Source: Circinella umbellata
Taxonomy: Eukaryota; Mucoromycota; Mucoromycetes; Mucorales; Lichtheimiaceae
Assembly: GCA_025093555.1 (NCBI GenBank)
Contig: JAIWNF010000074.1
Location: forward strand, 62,001 to 126,000
Direction of reading: 5' to 3'
DNA length: 64,000 bases
Both the position numbers and the translations under genes were made by a program. Positions 10,719-22,413 of the stretch are shown here, piece after piece. Each line of letters begins with the position of its first letter. Position 1 is the stretch's first letter. Under the pieces are notes generated by a model that was not told where the DNA came from, searched no databases, and saw nothing but the letters and a program-made list of their open reading frames with translations.

Positions 10719-13700
10719 TTAGACATTGATTGAATTGAGTTGATCCACAAAAGCTTCCAAAAAGCCATCATCAGTACATTTAAGGTCTATGGTAATAGTT
10801 GCTCTTCCTTCTTGTGAAGTCAAGTCATATTTCAATAAACCTGCAATTTGAGATCCTTGAATACTCTTGGCATAAAGTGAAGCTGCACCAGGAACAACCT
10901 CAACCACTTGTAATCGAGTGGTACTAGTGATTGTACTGAGTGCATCAATAAGCATTTGGTCGACTGCTGTTTCAGTTGATATGGGTATCTCAATGGCAAC
11001 ACTATCCCGATAATCAAATTCTTGACCATGTTCAGCAAGTAAAGCTGCAAAGTGCGTTGGATCCATCGGTTGGTCTTGAATTAAAAAGACGCTAGGTTGA
11101 ACATTCATTTCTAGTACTAATTGGTTCAAGGCACAAGAATCCTATACAAGCACAAATATTTTAATACTCTTCAGACATGTGAAATAAATTTTATCACACA
11201 TAATCCTCTTCTGCTTTAGTATACATATATACCTGTATGTCATAGTTTAAATCACATAGTAAACAAAGTCCACGTCGAATATCTCCTGTAATAGCAAAAT
11301 ACCCTACCGCTTCGATCTCTTTACCAGCCTCTAATTCAAACGTATCGCTTATAGACGCAAGAGTTGAATGACGCATATGTTCGACATATCTGAAATCAAA
11401 TGTCTCGATTGTTGTAAAATGCAAGTTGGTGAGTGTAGCGTCCGTTAACTTATTCTTCATGAACAGTTTTGCTTCTATAACCGAAATGCCATTATCTTTT
11501 TCATCTGAAAGTGATAATTGATAATGCTAACAAATATGAAATTATTTATCGTTATTATTAAACGTCTTTCTAATCTTTTTTTTTCATCAGAGTGTATATT
11601 CAAATTGGGTCAATTATAAACTTACTACTTCAATCTGATCGTTATCTAATACAAGCTTGGGTGGGATTTGTTTTCGTTGATCCTTTAAGAGATCTTCTGT
11701 AGGCATATCAGGTACTTCGTTTGTATGACCATTTTCAAATTGCTAATATGATTAATTTCATTAGTGGCTATATCTATTACGTCTACACATATGTTATACT
11801 GTGTCTATAAATCCCTCTCTCTATGTATATGTATGTGTATACCTCAGATTCTGATTCAACAGTTGCTGTTGGTTTCTTTTTCTTTTTCTTTTTATCTTTA
11901 TCTTTGGTCCCAGAAGTTGATGTGGACTTTCTTGATTTCTTTGCACTCTCATCAACACTCTTTCTCTTTTTCTTTTTCTTTTTCCGTTCACCGTCCTATA
12001 ATATGATTTTTGTTAATTTTTTTCCCTGTGTTATATTTTTGGTAAGAAAAAAGAAAAAAATTACATCTTTGAGCGCCGTTGTAGATGCTGATTGTGCTAA
12101 TCTTCGTTCTCTCCGTTCAACACGTACACGTGCCTCTTCACGACGTCGAAGTTCTTCTGGACTCAAATATGTTTGTTGTTCGGGAAGTCGTTCATCAGCG
12201 CCCAAAGGTGTTGATAGATCAACCGTATTTAATCCATCATCATCAGTTGCAAAAATATCCTTTCGCTGTACATTTTTACCGTATGTTTGGTTACTGCCTC
12301 GTCGTTTAGTGTTGCCTTCTTGATCACTCCCAGATGCCAAAGCATCTTCAGGCATTTCTTCAGGGGCATATTCTGGAGGTGGTGGTGATGGTGCTCGTGG
12401 TTGACGTTTCCCTTTAGACTTCTTTTTACTATGCTTTTTGGGTTTACCACCATTATCAGCAGAAATACCAAAGTCATCTACCGAAAGTTTTACAATGGGA
12501 ATTGAATCCACATCGTCTTCTAAATCCAATAATCTCGCTGCTTGCTTTTGTTTTTCCGATTTATCAGACATAATATAGTACGGATCATTGCGGAGTGCTT
12601 CCATTCGTGCAGCACGACGTCGTTCTTTGTCTTCCTCATCTTCACTATCCTCTTCATATTTTCTTGAACGACTTTTCTTTTTCTTTTTCTTGCTAGCAGT
12701 TGTGGCTGTGCTAAAGTCCATATCGAAAGTTGGGGATTCCATTGAGGCAATTTCAGACTCACTATCGTCTACCAATTCTGGGAGTGGTTCATTGATCCAT
12801 GCATCTAAATCCAATCCTTCAGGGACAGGTACTTTCTTCTGTGCCTTGGGTGCGACAGGATTAAGCTCATATAAAGAGAATAGCGCCGGTAAACCTTGAA
12901 GAGCAAGAGGTGCTTGTTCACTTGTAAGATCTTGAGAGATTGATTCTAAGACAATGTCAAAGATGGCCCGTGCACTACATGCCTAACAGACGAAATCAAG
13001 TCAGAATAAACAGTTTACCAAGCATTAATTTTACACTGATACATCCTATATTTAAATAACTCACCCGTTCTTGTACTTCAAGATCGGCACTACGTGTAAA
13101 CATGCCCATCTTATCCTTCATAACTTCGGTCACTTTGACAAATTCTGTCTGTAACTCTGTGTTCCATTCATCAATCAATTCGTTAACCCAGAATCCATAA
13201 ATTTTGATAATGTTATGAACATAGATTGCTTGAACCTTTACCGGCATATCCACAACATAAGATGTTAATAAGCATTCAAGGGTAGAAGGAATATTATCTA
13301 AGAAACTAAATATTTTAACCATCATTTAAGAATTAGTATATAAAGTTTCTATTTTAGAATCATGTCAAATATATTTAAGCCCTAATTTTCTCTCTTTCTT
13401 TCTTTTATACCTGCAATATTCTCCACAAATCCATGCAGCAGCAGAAAGTACTTCAATGTTAGTGTCACGCTTTTTAGCTGTTTTTAAGAGTTGTTGATCG
13501 GATAAAAGACGGAACTAAATTCAACACAACAATCACATATAAGTTATATAAATATATACCTGTTTTTGTGTTCCTTTATGTCTCTCATATCCGTTTTATA
13601 TTATATTACCATTTGTTTGACAGCGAACGGACGTACGCTCTTGACGCGCACACTGACATCCATCAATTGATTCGTCAATATTTCACCAACACTGACACCA

Positions 13701-15638
13701 GATACATGAGCCAATCCAACCAAAACGGTTATATACCATTCAAAATTAGCTACATTACGATATTGATTTTGGCTACAAATAAAAACAATACGATTGATAA
13801 TATCGGTACGATATACCGGATCAAGAACACTAGATGCTTCATGTAAAGATGAGGCACCGTTACTATCTGCAGGTACTAAATGTGCAATCAGCCGTTTTAC
13901 AATATCAACAAGACTCTTTTTATTCGCCTATAAGAAAAATAATAAATGATCAGTCTTTTAATCGTTCTGAATGTCATTTTCCCTTAACATTATAATTCCT
14001 CTCTTTCAATTACTATTTACCATGCCAACTACAAGATCCAGCGCACGGAATCGAATACTGAAATCATCATCATCAATACATTCCAAAATAATATCTTTAT
14101 GTTCAGAAATCAATTTTGGATGGGTAGATAATAATCGGCTCATTGCCAATAGACCAACATATTTCACTATATAAAGTCATTCATCTGTTAATTTATCATC
14201 CGTCTCCAAAAGATTAAAAAGAAAGAAGAAGAAAAAATCACTTTACAATTTTGATCTGGATCTTCCAAAAACCGTCGGAGCTTGTTTACACAAGTTGCAG
14301 CTAGCGCATGACTAGAATCGCCCGCGGCTTCAAGGAACCCGCCTGTGATTACGGTGTGAATACATTCATATAACAAAGACATTGCTGGCGTAGTTTGGAT
14401 GAGTGAAGTAAGTGGAGGTAGTAACTTTTTGATAAGCCGAGGTTCAAGTGGTGTAAGTGATGCGAACTAAATATTTATTTTATAGATAAAGATACCGAAA
14501 TTTACGCATTAAAAAATTATCCATTCTTTCTTTTTTTAAATCTTCCTCTTGATTTAATTGTTATTTACCATTTTGATGATTTTGATGAGCATCCAGTTAT
14601 TGGCAGAAGTTGTCAATAATCGGAATAATTGTGGTGCAAGTGATAAATAATTACGCGGGCTTTTTCGAGCAAGTTCGCAAATAACGCTGACAGTGGCAGA
14701 TACAACAGCTATCAAAAAAAATCAAATAAGGTAAGTTATACGAAAGGCTCATCCTTTTCTTCCTCTTCTTTTCCTTTTTTCAATATAATAAATAAACGAA
14801 AATATAGAAAGCAAGCATTTACATGGATCTGCATCTTCCAATTTTTCTTTCAGTCGCGGAAAGCTAACTCGAAGTGCTTCTGGAAACTTTAAGAACACCT
14901 TGTATAAAACCAACACGACCTTTTTTCGAATATACGGACGCGAATGGTTTAACATGGCCACTAGATCTTGACACAGATCGCGTGCCAAGTCGGGCGTTAC
15001 AATATGTGATAGTCCATTTACAGCAATACCAATCTCGAGAGGTTGCGACGATGCCAAATCCTTTAAATAGTAGTTTTTTTCTGTCAGGAACCAGGTGTTT
15101 CTTTTCTTTTTTGCTATGATAAGACGTAAAAAAAAGAAAAAAAAAATAGATGTGTGATAGGTTTACCTTTTTAATCAAATTAGTAGTAAGCATAAGTACA
15201 TCGGTATCTTGCTGAAACGATTGCGCGGCTGCCAAGTAACCCGCCCGTTTATGTAACAGCTTCGGACTCGACATGACTTCAACTATATGAAAAGAAGCCC
15301 AAGACATATCGTAACCAAGCATTTGAAGCTGTAATAAATTGCGATAAATATTTGAGAGGAAAAATACATGTATGGTATGCATTGTAAGTTTCTATACGTA
15401 TTTATATAACTTCTCCTTCTCATAGATAAACACTTCCTCACTATGGCAAATAGCATATGAAATAAGGTGTTTTTTTTCTTACATAGGTCAGCTTGGCGAC
15501 CGCGATACCTTTAACATCGATATCGTTCGACTTGACTTCATTTCGAATTTCTTGTAAACAAACAGCAATATATTTTTGCTCGTTTTTTTTATTGGCACGA
15601 ATCCCACGAATGAGATCCGTAAGGGATTTTTCAAACAT
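10719..15638 (-). CDS. APL5: AP-3 adaptor complex subunit delta
   Basis: Fourteen exons on the minus strand: 15638-15483, 15328-15167, 15060-14823, 14708-14569, 14466-14247, 14166-14021, 13927-13610, 13514-13411, 13305-13065, 12982-12065, 11995-11843, 11742-11626, 11526-11233 and 11141-10719. All junctions are GT-AG and phases sum to 1209 residues. The N-terminus MFEKSLTDLIRGIRANKKNE is diagnostic of delta adaptin. It is followed by the adaptin armadillo trunk (LTYLQMLGYDMSWASFHIVE, DLCQDLVAMLNHSRPYIRKK, NLKYVGLLAMSRLLSTHPK, QNQYRNVANFEWYI). After LDLDAWINEPLPE comes a charged hinge with several poly-Lys blocks, then the ear region. AP-3 carries cargo from endosome or Golgi to vacuole and lysosome-like organelles. 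Family and gene are certain from order and motifs; the Lys-rich hinge exons (about 12.7-11.85 kb) are the fastest-changing part. Confidence 0.95.
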
Positions 15639-17140
15639 GATTATATGCTTGAAAGAACGAGAAGAGAATAAAATAAAATAAAAAATGGAAGTACCTAGCA
15701 AGGTCAGGTGCCGTTCCATATGCGGAGACGAAATATGCAATACTATCTTGTTTCAAAATCATTACGCACAATTAGAAGTTTAAATTACATATCATTATTA
15801 AACAGTTTCAGTTCGTCTGCCTTTTTTCAATACATGACAGTACTGATACATGACTCAATTACATAATAAAAACTTATATACTCTTTATTAAAATAATAAT
15901 GTGAGCATAAGAACCGATTTTTATTATTCAGTCATATAAAGCAATCTAATAAGCGTGTAGCAGAGTATATGTGTTAAAAGTGGAGGATTTCTAAACAAAC
16001 TTCATGGTCACATATCTATCAAAGTAAGATACGTATCTGGACTCCCCATCTGTAACATTAAAGATATTTACTTTTTGTTTTCTATGGCTTCATACGTATG
16101 AACTAATATAGTGCTTGTTTGTTGTACAAAATGGTATAGTATAACAAAAGGTAAAAACTTAATTCTAGCATCAGTTTTATAAAGACTATCAAGATATACA
16201 TTAATAATAAATATTGTATGGAAGGTATATCAATAATGATGTATACCATAGTGGCATTAAATAGTTGGCTATCGTTGAAAAATAATGTAAAAAAAGGTAT
16301 CTGTAAGAATTGAAATTACTCTAATAGTATACTTCTGAGCTGGCCATAGCAATGTCCTTCAACTACAGTAAATTAGTTTATGCAACATTTCAGCGATCTT
16401 ACATAACCCTATGGACTTCTTATTACATGCACAAAAGTTGTTCTATATTAATACGTATGAGACTTTTTGTAAAATTCAAATACTATTTTTAAGGTAATTA
16501 AAATGAGTTTACTTTATATATCAGAATTAACTTTATTAACTAATTCTATATAATAGAGCGGTACCTATAAAGTAAAAAGTGCATATAAAAGTAGACAAGC
16601 AAAATACTACTTTCGAGAGTATTTATTCCAATCTGTTTCCAAAATTTCCAAAATGAATAACAAGATATGCAAAAAAAACCGTATGGATATATGCCTACAT
16701 ATAGGTTGTATAATCTTATCATTAACTTCTTGTATCATAAGCATCAGGAACCTACTACAGATATGATGGCGAATTTTTACCATGGTATCTACACCTCCCC
16801 TTTAATTCATCAGATCAAATATTTACCTTACCTACAAAGTAATAAACTTCATAAAGTGGATAATGGCATGTGGATCCGTACTTTTCAAACCCATGACTAC
16901 CCCTTTAAAAACTTATCATATAAATCTTACTCTTCTATTTTATATATATATGTATTGTAGTATCTTATATCACTCTATAACTCTCTTTTCTTCTTACTCA
17001 TTTTCTTTTTTGTATTTAACACTTATCTTTCCTTCTATATATACTTCATTTTTTATTTTCTTATTTTCTCATCCTTGTTTTTATTTCTTTTCTTTTCTTA
17101 TCTTTTATTAACTTTTCCTGTTTTTCATAAATATCTTATT
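15639..17140. other. Intergenic, AT-rich, no gene seen
   Basis: Upstream of the AP-3 delta start. Open frames are short and low-complexity. From about 16950 the plus strand is a long pyrimidine (T/C) tract. Nothing in this stretch could be matched to a protein or RNA. Confidence 0.6.
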
Positions 17141-17212
17141 GAAGATATAGCAATATAGCTTGATGTTCTTTATATTAATATAAAGAAGGTAGGTTTGAAT
17201 CCTAATATCTTT
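17141..17212 (+). ncRNA. tRNA-like remnant 1 (72 nt), probably organelle-derived
   Basis: A 72-nt stretch begins GAAGATATAGC and ends TATCTTT, able to form a 7-bp acceptor stem with one G-T pair. It contains a TAGGTTTGAATCCTA T-arm-like segment in the right place. The middle holds the perfect 22-nt palindrome TTCTTTATATTAATATAAAG plus AA, so the anticodon loop cannot be canonical. The very AT-rich body suggests a mitochondrial origin. It is a remnant at best, and the call is tentative. Confidence 0.25.
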
Positions 17213-17219
17213 TTCCAAG

Positions 17220-17304
17220 TGAAAGTTTAATTAGTAGTTATTTATGCTAAGCTGATTTTAATATGTCAGTAGTGTACAACACTAAAGTTTGAATCTAAAT
17301 TTCA
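17220..17304 (+). ncRNA. tRNA-like remnant 2 (about 85 nt, class II shape, Leu-like)
   Basis: It starts eight bases after the first tRNA-like unit. The TGAAAGT/ATTTCA ends pair imperfectly. An arm CTGA..TCAG encloses TTTTAAT (a TAA triplet), a six-pair variable hairpin TAGTGT-ACA-ACACTA follows, and then a GTTTGAATC T-loop. This order and the ~85-nt length fit a class II (Leu/Ser/Tyr) tRNA, but the anticodon loop is too long. It is probably a nuclear copy of mitochondrial tRNA sequence, not a working gene. Confidence 0.25.
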
Positions 17305-17666
17305 GTAGAAATATATACTTTTCTCACATAATTATATAATATAATTAGGTATGGAAAAAGAAAGATCCCTATTTTTTCCACCACTATCTTCAAAAATAGG
17401 GTTGATATCATGTCTTTGATCGGAAAATAATTATTATCAATATACTTACCCAATATTTTATTATTATGATTATTATTACTAACTAATGAATGATATATAT
17501 TTACAATATAGTAGATATAAAGGATTGTAATCAAATAAGGTAAAAAGGGATCATATAAATGTGTATGACTGTGTACGATTGTAAAATAAAAAATACCTAT
17601 TATCCAAGTAATCTAATAAATGTTATTAGTAGTTTCATTATTAATGTGTGTGATGAATCTTGCCTC

Positions 17667-17692
17667 TTTTTTTTTTTTTTTTTTTTTTTTTT
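17667..17692. repeat. T26 homopolymer
   Basis: An uninterrupted run of 26 T residues followed by GTATATAAG, in non-coding DNA. It could be the poly(A) end of a retro-inserted sequence read on the opposite strand, but no target-site duplication was found. Confidence 0.8.
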
Positions 17693-18742
17693 GTATATAA
17701 GATAATATTAGTGTATAATAAGATTTCTGTTGTTGTTTTGGTTATCATAATAGAGTGATGTGTGTGAACGAGAGAGAACAAAAGAGCTGCTGTTGATATT
17801 GATGATTCGTATTTCAATGGATGATCTTTTGTTGTCGATGATTTATATTGACTTTTACTCGATACAGAGAATTATTGATGGATGGTATGCTTTTTTTTTG
17901 TTATTGCTGCTCTTGACAACAGTAACTGTTGAGATTGATTTTGTGTGGTAGTATTCAATATACTTTAGTGGTTATTCCTCTTGATATTGAATAAGAGTTG
18001 GGCATATGTTGCTTAAAGTGGAATTATATTGGTATTTACCGACAGTGATCATATAGTTGGTTATTTTGATTTTGAGTATTGCTTCTTATTTTTCAGATTG
18101 TTGTAACCGATGGGTTGTATCATATTTGTCATTGGTTTGATTGGACATTTTTGGTCTTGATTGTAGTGCTGGATCTTGAGTTGTTCTTTTCTTTCTTTTT
18201 TGGTTTGATCCTTGACTTGATCGGTTTCTTTATGTGTAGAAATAGATGAACCTGTTTACTGTTTCTGATTTATCTTTTTTGAAGGATATACATTGATATA
18301 GAATGTATTTTCTATATATCGGAAGCTCTTTTGCTTCTCTGGTTGCCTGTTGATTTTAGATTTCCTTTGTGGTGTGTTTGTGTCTTTGTGTAGAGAAGGA
18401 TGTATGAGGGGTATGAGGGAATATTTGGATAGTAATAATAAAGGTTAATAGTATTTTTTGTATTTTTTTTTGTATATCTTTTTTCATATATCTTTTTTTT
18501 TTGTATCTTTTTTTTGGCAATCATCATCACACACACAAATAATAACATTACCATTTACATTTCTTAAGAATACTGGATTTTCAGTATTAATATTTCACAA
18601 CGTACCTTTCTTTTTTCTTTTTGGAATAAGAGGGAATAGTCTTGGGTATATTGATGTTGGATTGAGGCAAGACTGGAATATTCATACACTGTTATTTTCG
18701 AATATGGTGGCAGGAATTTGCGTGTGTGCATATTCGTCCACT
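17693..18742. other. Gene-poor stretch with minus-strand coding-like fragments
   Basis: On the minus strand at about 18240-18080 a Lys/Gln/Asn-rich frame (DQVKDQTKKERKEQ..) runs for some 50 codons before stopping. Similar pieces follow in shifting frames down to about 17.75 kb. No domain is recognisable. It could be a decayed low-complexity gene or a biased-composition spacer. Confidence 0.3.
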
Positions 18743-19439
18743 TGTGTATGTGTGTGTGTTTGTGTGTGTGTTTGTGTGTGTGTTTGTGTGTGTAACCTCC
18801 ATATCCAAAAATAACAGTGAATAGAATAAATACATCATGACCTTCTTGAAGTGATAATTTAGATTATTGTTCTTGAAATAACTTGAGAAATAATCGTCTT
18901 GATATGCAATAATAGTATACGTATGCATAGAAGCGTCGAAATCATATTCCAGTCTTGCCAACACCGAAAAAAATACAAAGAAACAAAAATCTTGATAATT
19001 AAAAGGTTTCTTATTGTGTTTCTTGATAAATATAGTTCACCTTCTTGACTAGATCGTAATGGATCGTAATGAATGCTCCATACGTAATAGATAGTTCACC
19101 ATGATAATTTAAATATATGTGTACCTCGTGTAATACGAGAACGAAACCAAATCCCACATTTTGTTGCTGTCTACCACATGGAATATTATTATGACACTCA
19201 CTGGTCTGTGTCATAATAGCAAATTGCCCACCTTTTTCTCTATCCTTCTTGATGTTACTTATGCACTTCATCATATGGATTAATGTATGTTGTTTCTTGA
19301 AAACACGTGTTCATACATCACCAAATGATTTGCTACTTGACTGGTTATTGTTTTTATTCACTGGATGAATACGTAATAAAACTTGAGATTGATTTGATGA
19401 TGGTTTATCAAATATATCTTGAATGTGGGATTTGGTTTC
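18666..19439. repeat. Two inverted-repeat pairs in a repeat-rich segment
   Basis: GGCAAGACTGGAATAT at 18666-18681 recurs inverted at 18944-18959. GAAACCAAATCCCACATT at 19143-19160 recurs inverted at 19422-19439. The arms of both pairs are about 278 bp apart. TTCTTGAA words are frequent nearby (18842, 18871, 19293). Minus-strand frames at 19274-19011 and 18964-18830 look mildly protein-like but have no recognised domain. Confidence 0.6.
18743..18794. repeat. (GT)n microsatellite with TTTG interruptions
   Basis: A GT dinucleotide tract broken three times by an extra T, giving a GTGTGTTT period. The plus- and minus-strand frames across it (Cys-Val or Thr-His repeats) are composition artefacts. 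Confidence 0.85.
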
Positions 19440-20247
19440 TTGTGTGTATATGTACTCCTTATTTCAAAAGTAGATGACAATAGAACAACTATGCTTGATG
19501 GATAGCATGTTGTTTCTTGAATAATGAATAAATCATCTGAAATAATTTATCAACGCCAGATAAATATAAAGCACCATGAAATAAGATATAAAGTCGGTTG
19601 AAAGAGGTACACACCAAGTAGGAGCATATACACACATGAATCCTTCCTATCTTGTTCGTTCCCATCAACATGTTGCGGTCATAATATGGTTCCAATAAAA
19701 AACAAGTAGTAAAGAGTTACAAGTTTCGTTTAAGATTGATCAAAAAGTTGATAAAGTAAGGCACCGAATTGTGAAACCAAATAGTGACCGCATCAAATAG
19801 CTGAATAATAAATATTGCTCCCTTTTTTTTAGACTAGCAATTATACATAATTTTTACCAGAATAGTTCCATTATCACCCAATATAATACACACCAAAGTA
19901 CCAACTATGAGTCTTAATAATAAAAACAATAGCAACAGGTAAATCGGTTCAATCAATGCAAGAAGAAAGAAACAAAGATTGTATCATAAAGGTAAACATT
20001 CCCAAAGGAAATGAATATGTGAAGATGAATGAAAAAAGGTTTTTCAGTATCAGAGCCGCCAAGAACTAATATCAAAGCACAATAAATTCCATTCAAGCCA
20101 AAGACGGGATTCTCTTTTTTTTGTTTCTCTCTTATACACAGATGTATAATAATGGCCTGCTTTCACAAATTAATTTACGAAAACAATTGGATTAACTTTC
20201 TAATCACCAAAATCAAATACTAAAAAATGACAATAGCTAGCCATAGT

Positions 20248-20341
20248 TAGGGTCAAAGTCAGTCGTTACCACGACATCATTAACAAAAAACCACGGGAGC
20301 CTTGAATTGCCAAAGCATTGGATAGGGTCAAAGTCAGTCGT
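20248..20341. repeat. 19-bp direct repeat, 75 bp apart
   Basis: TAGGGTCAAAGTCAGTCGT occurs at 20248-20266 and again at 20323-20341 in the same orientation, separated by a GC-richer spacer. It lies inside a minus-strand open stretch that includes a Cys-rich frame. Confidence 0.75.
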
Positions 20342-20357
20342 CACCAAAAACGACCAT

Positions 20358-20591
20358 TCACATCGCGTACACTCCATGTTTCTCTTCCATATCACCAAGG
20401 AAATAGAAACAACGCTTTCTTCCACCTTGGAAAGCCCGATTAGAACACATAGTACACTTCCCACAATGTACCATGATTCCCGACACAGTTGCAATAAGCC
20501 CCTCTTGACAGGAAGACGATCCCAGCTTCAAAATCTCAACGGGAGGTAAGAAGAAGAAGGAAAAACAGAAACAATACACAGAGCTAGCCAT
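20358..20591 (-). other. Uncertain small Cys-containing reading frame (77 codons)
   Basis: The frame starts MASSVYCFCFSFFF, a hydrophobic leader-like segment. It continues with GIMVHCGKCTMCSNRAF and a further Cys, giving CxxCxxC followed by GGRKRCFYF. This part is richer in GC than its flanks and codon-like. No family is recognised. It could be a small gene, an exon of the transcript proposed just upstream (21.0-22.4 kb), or part of a repeat. Confidence 0.25.
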
Positions 20592-21005
20592 AACCGGTGG
20601 GAGATCGAGGTACCCATATACACAGCAGCCTAGGATGACCAGAGACTACTCAGAATGAGGAGTCGTTATTGCAGTAGAGCTACTTCAACGAACTCTTGTA
20701 TCCACGGCTACCACCTCATTAGTCCCGACGAGCACAGAATAAGGTCATAATGGTACTTTTGACAAGTCTTTGCGACTTGAAAACAGTAACTTGAAACAAT
20801 GACAACAACTTGTTTTGACCTTGATAATTTTTCTAACAGATTTCTTTTCATAACAAATTTATTCCCGTAGATAGAAAAAAAATTGTTATAAAAAGAAACC
20901 AATAAAAAATATATGAAAAACTTTCAATATTTAGTAACCACACTTTTAAAGTATATAAAATATAAAATATATAAAAAAAAAATGATAATGAAAATGATAA
21001 CTTAC

Positions 21006-22403
21006 AGTAAAATAATATAAAATTAAATGAGTCTTGTTGTCATTAAGAACAAAAACCGGCGGCTGCAAAAGATCTGTTGGTGTTCCAAATATGCCTCATC
21101 TTGCTCACCAAGACTAACAAGGAATGACGTAGGGGTATACAAAAGCTCGTCCTTTTCACCCTACCACAATAACGAACATCCCCACCCCAAATAGTCTAAG
21201 GCCAGAGCCTAGACCGAGCATATACAGATATCCCTTTACTCCCGGTGGTTATGACACAGGACATCCATGCCGCGTCCTATTCCCCCAACCCCTTCTTACC
21301 TTGATCCCAATGAGACCATCCACCGAAATGTCTTCCTGCCAACCCGTTTCAAAAGGCAAATTCCGCAGTGCCGACACCAAGCCAACCAAACCTTCAGAAG
21401 CGCACACACACGCAACGCAACTACAACGTCTATATATTCCATAAAAAAATCAAATACTTAGTTCTCAGCTATCATTGATCTCTTTTTTTAATTATTTTTT
21501 AATAAGAGGAACTTACCATGACACTGCTTGTATCATTAGTCTCTAAAATCAAAGCGCCCAAAAAGACACTCCATCGTATGCCAACCGACATACCACAAGC
21601 ACAAACAGAATTCATGCCTAATATAATTTTAAATATACAAAAGAAAATTATTAGTAATTGTTATTAAATTATTTTAGTGGAAACTTGTTTTAAAGATAAG
21701 TTGTCAATGTATATTAACTTACCATGACCATTGCATGCACAAAAGCACACATAAAAAAAGCGCCAAAAGAGCGCAGAAAAGACACAACACCGGGCTGCCG
21801 CACAACAGCTATAAGAAAGAAATAAGAATAAAATTATATCGTTAATTAGTTTTTATGAACATGAGAGATTGTTTTTATATATAAATGTTTTTTTTATATT
21901 TTACACTTACCAGAAATGCTGAAGGCGTCGTAAAAGAAAAGAAAAAAAAGTGCCAAAGGAGACACAAAGGACACACACACCGGGCTGCCGCGCATCAGCT
22001 ATAAAAATAAATAATAAAGATATAGTGTCAATTAGTTTTTATGCACATGAGAAATTATTTTTCATATATGATTTTTTTATCTTTTAAATAAACTTACCAA
22101 AATGCCGAAGGCGTCGAAAAGAAAATAAGAAAAAAAAAAGCCGTACACACACGGACGTAAGAGCAATCATCAACAGAGGTGCACACACAAACACATGTTG
22201 GGAAAGAGAGAGAGAAAGAAAAAAAAAGTAAAAAAAAAAGTAAAAAAAATAAAAGGAACGCGAGAATTCCTTCCAGCCATCAAACGAACACAGTTACCCG
22301 TCGTCTATAATATATATATAAATATAAAAAGAATAAAAAAAAAGTTAATATTTATAACAGTAAGATAAAAAAAGCATCAATATAAAAATAAATAATACTT
22401 ACG
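21006..22403 (-). other. Array of duplicated exon-like modules downstream of the orphan gene
   Basis: Starting 11 bases after the stop codon of the 24435-22414 gene, the minus strand shows six GTAAGT donors in a row (introns starting at 22402, 22097, 21910, 21722, 21516 and 21005). TAG acceptors bound exon-like blocks 22304-22098, 21998-21911, 21808-21723, 21617-21517 and 21429-21006. Blocks two and three share their 5' ends (GCGGCAGCCCGGTGT); blocks one and two share their 3' ends (CGACGCCTTC and GCATTT). The intron sequence between them is also duplicated, with a period of about 187 bp. Spliced together the first four blocks keep one frame open (about 118 codons from ATG within block one, Cys/Phe rich) until a stop early in block five. 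This may be a spliced 3' UTR, an alternative C-terminus or a separate RNA. Confidence 0.45.
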
Positions 22404-22413
22404 AATTATCCGC

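Noticed and set aside
17141..17304. Functional nuclear tRNA genes
   Set aside because: The anticodon loops are malformed and the D-arms poor. Kept only as remnants.
18692..18964. Minus-strand frame with Thr-His repeats
   Set aside because: The repeat part is the (GT)n microsatellite read as codons. Only the first ~30 residues look protein-like, which is too little to call a gene.
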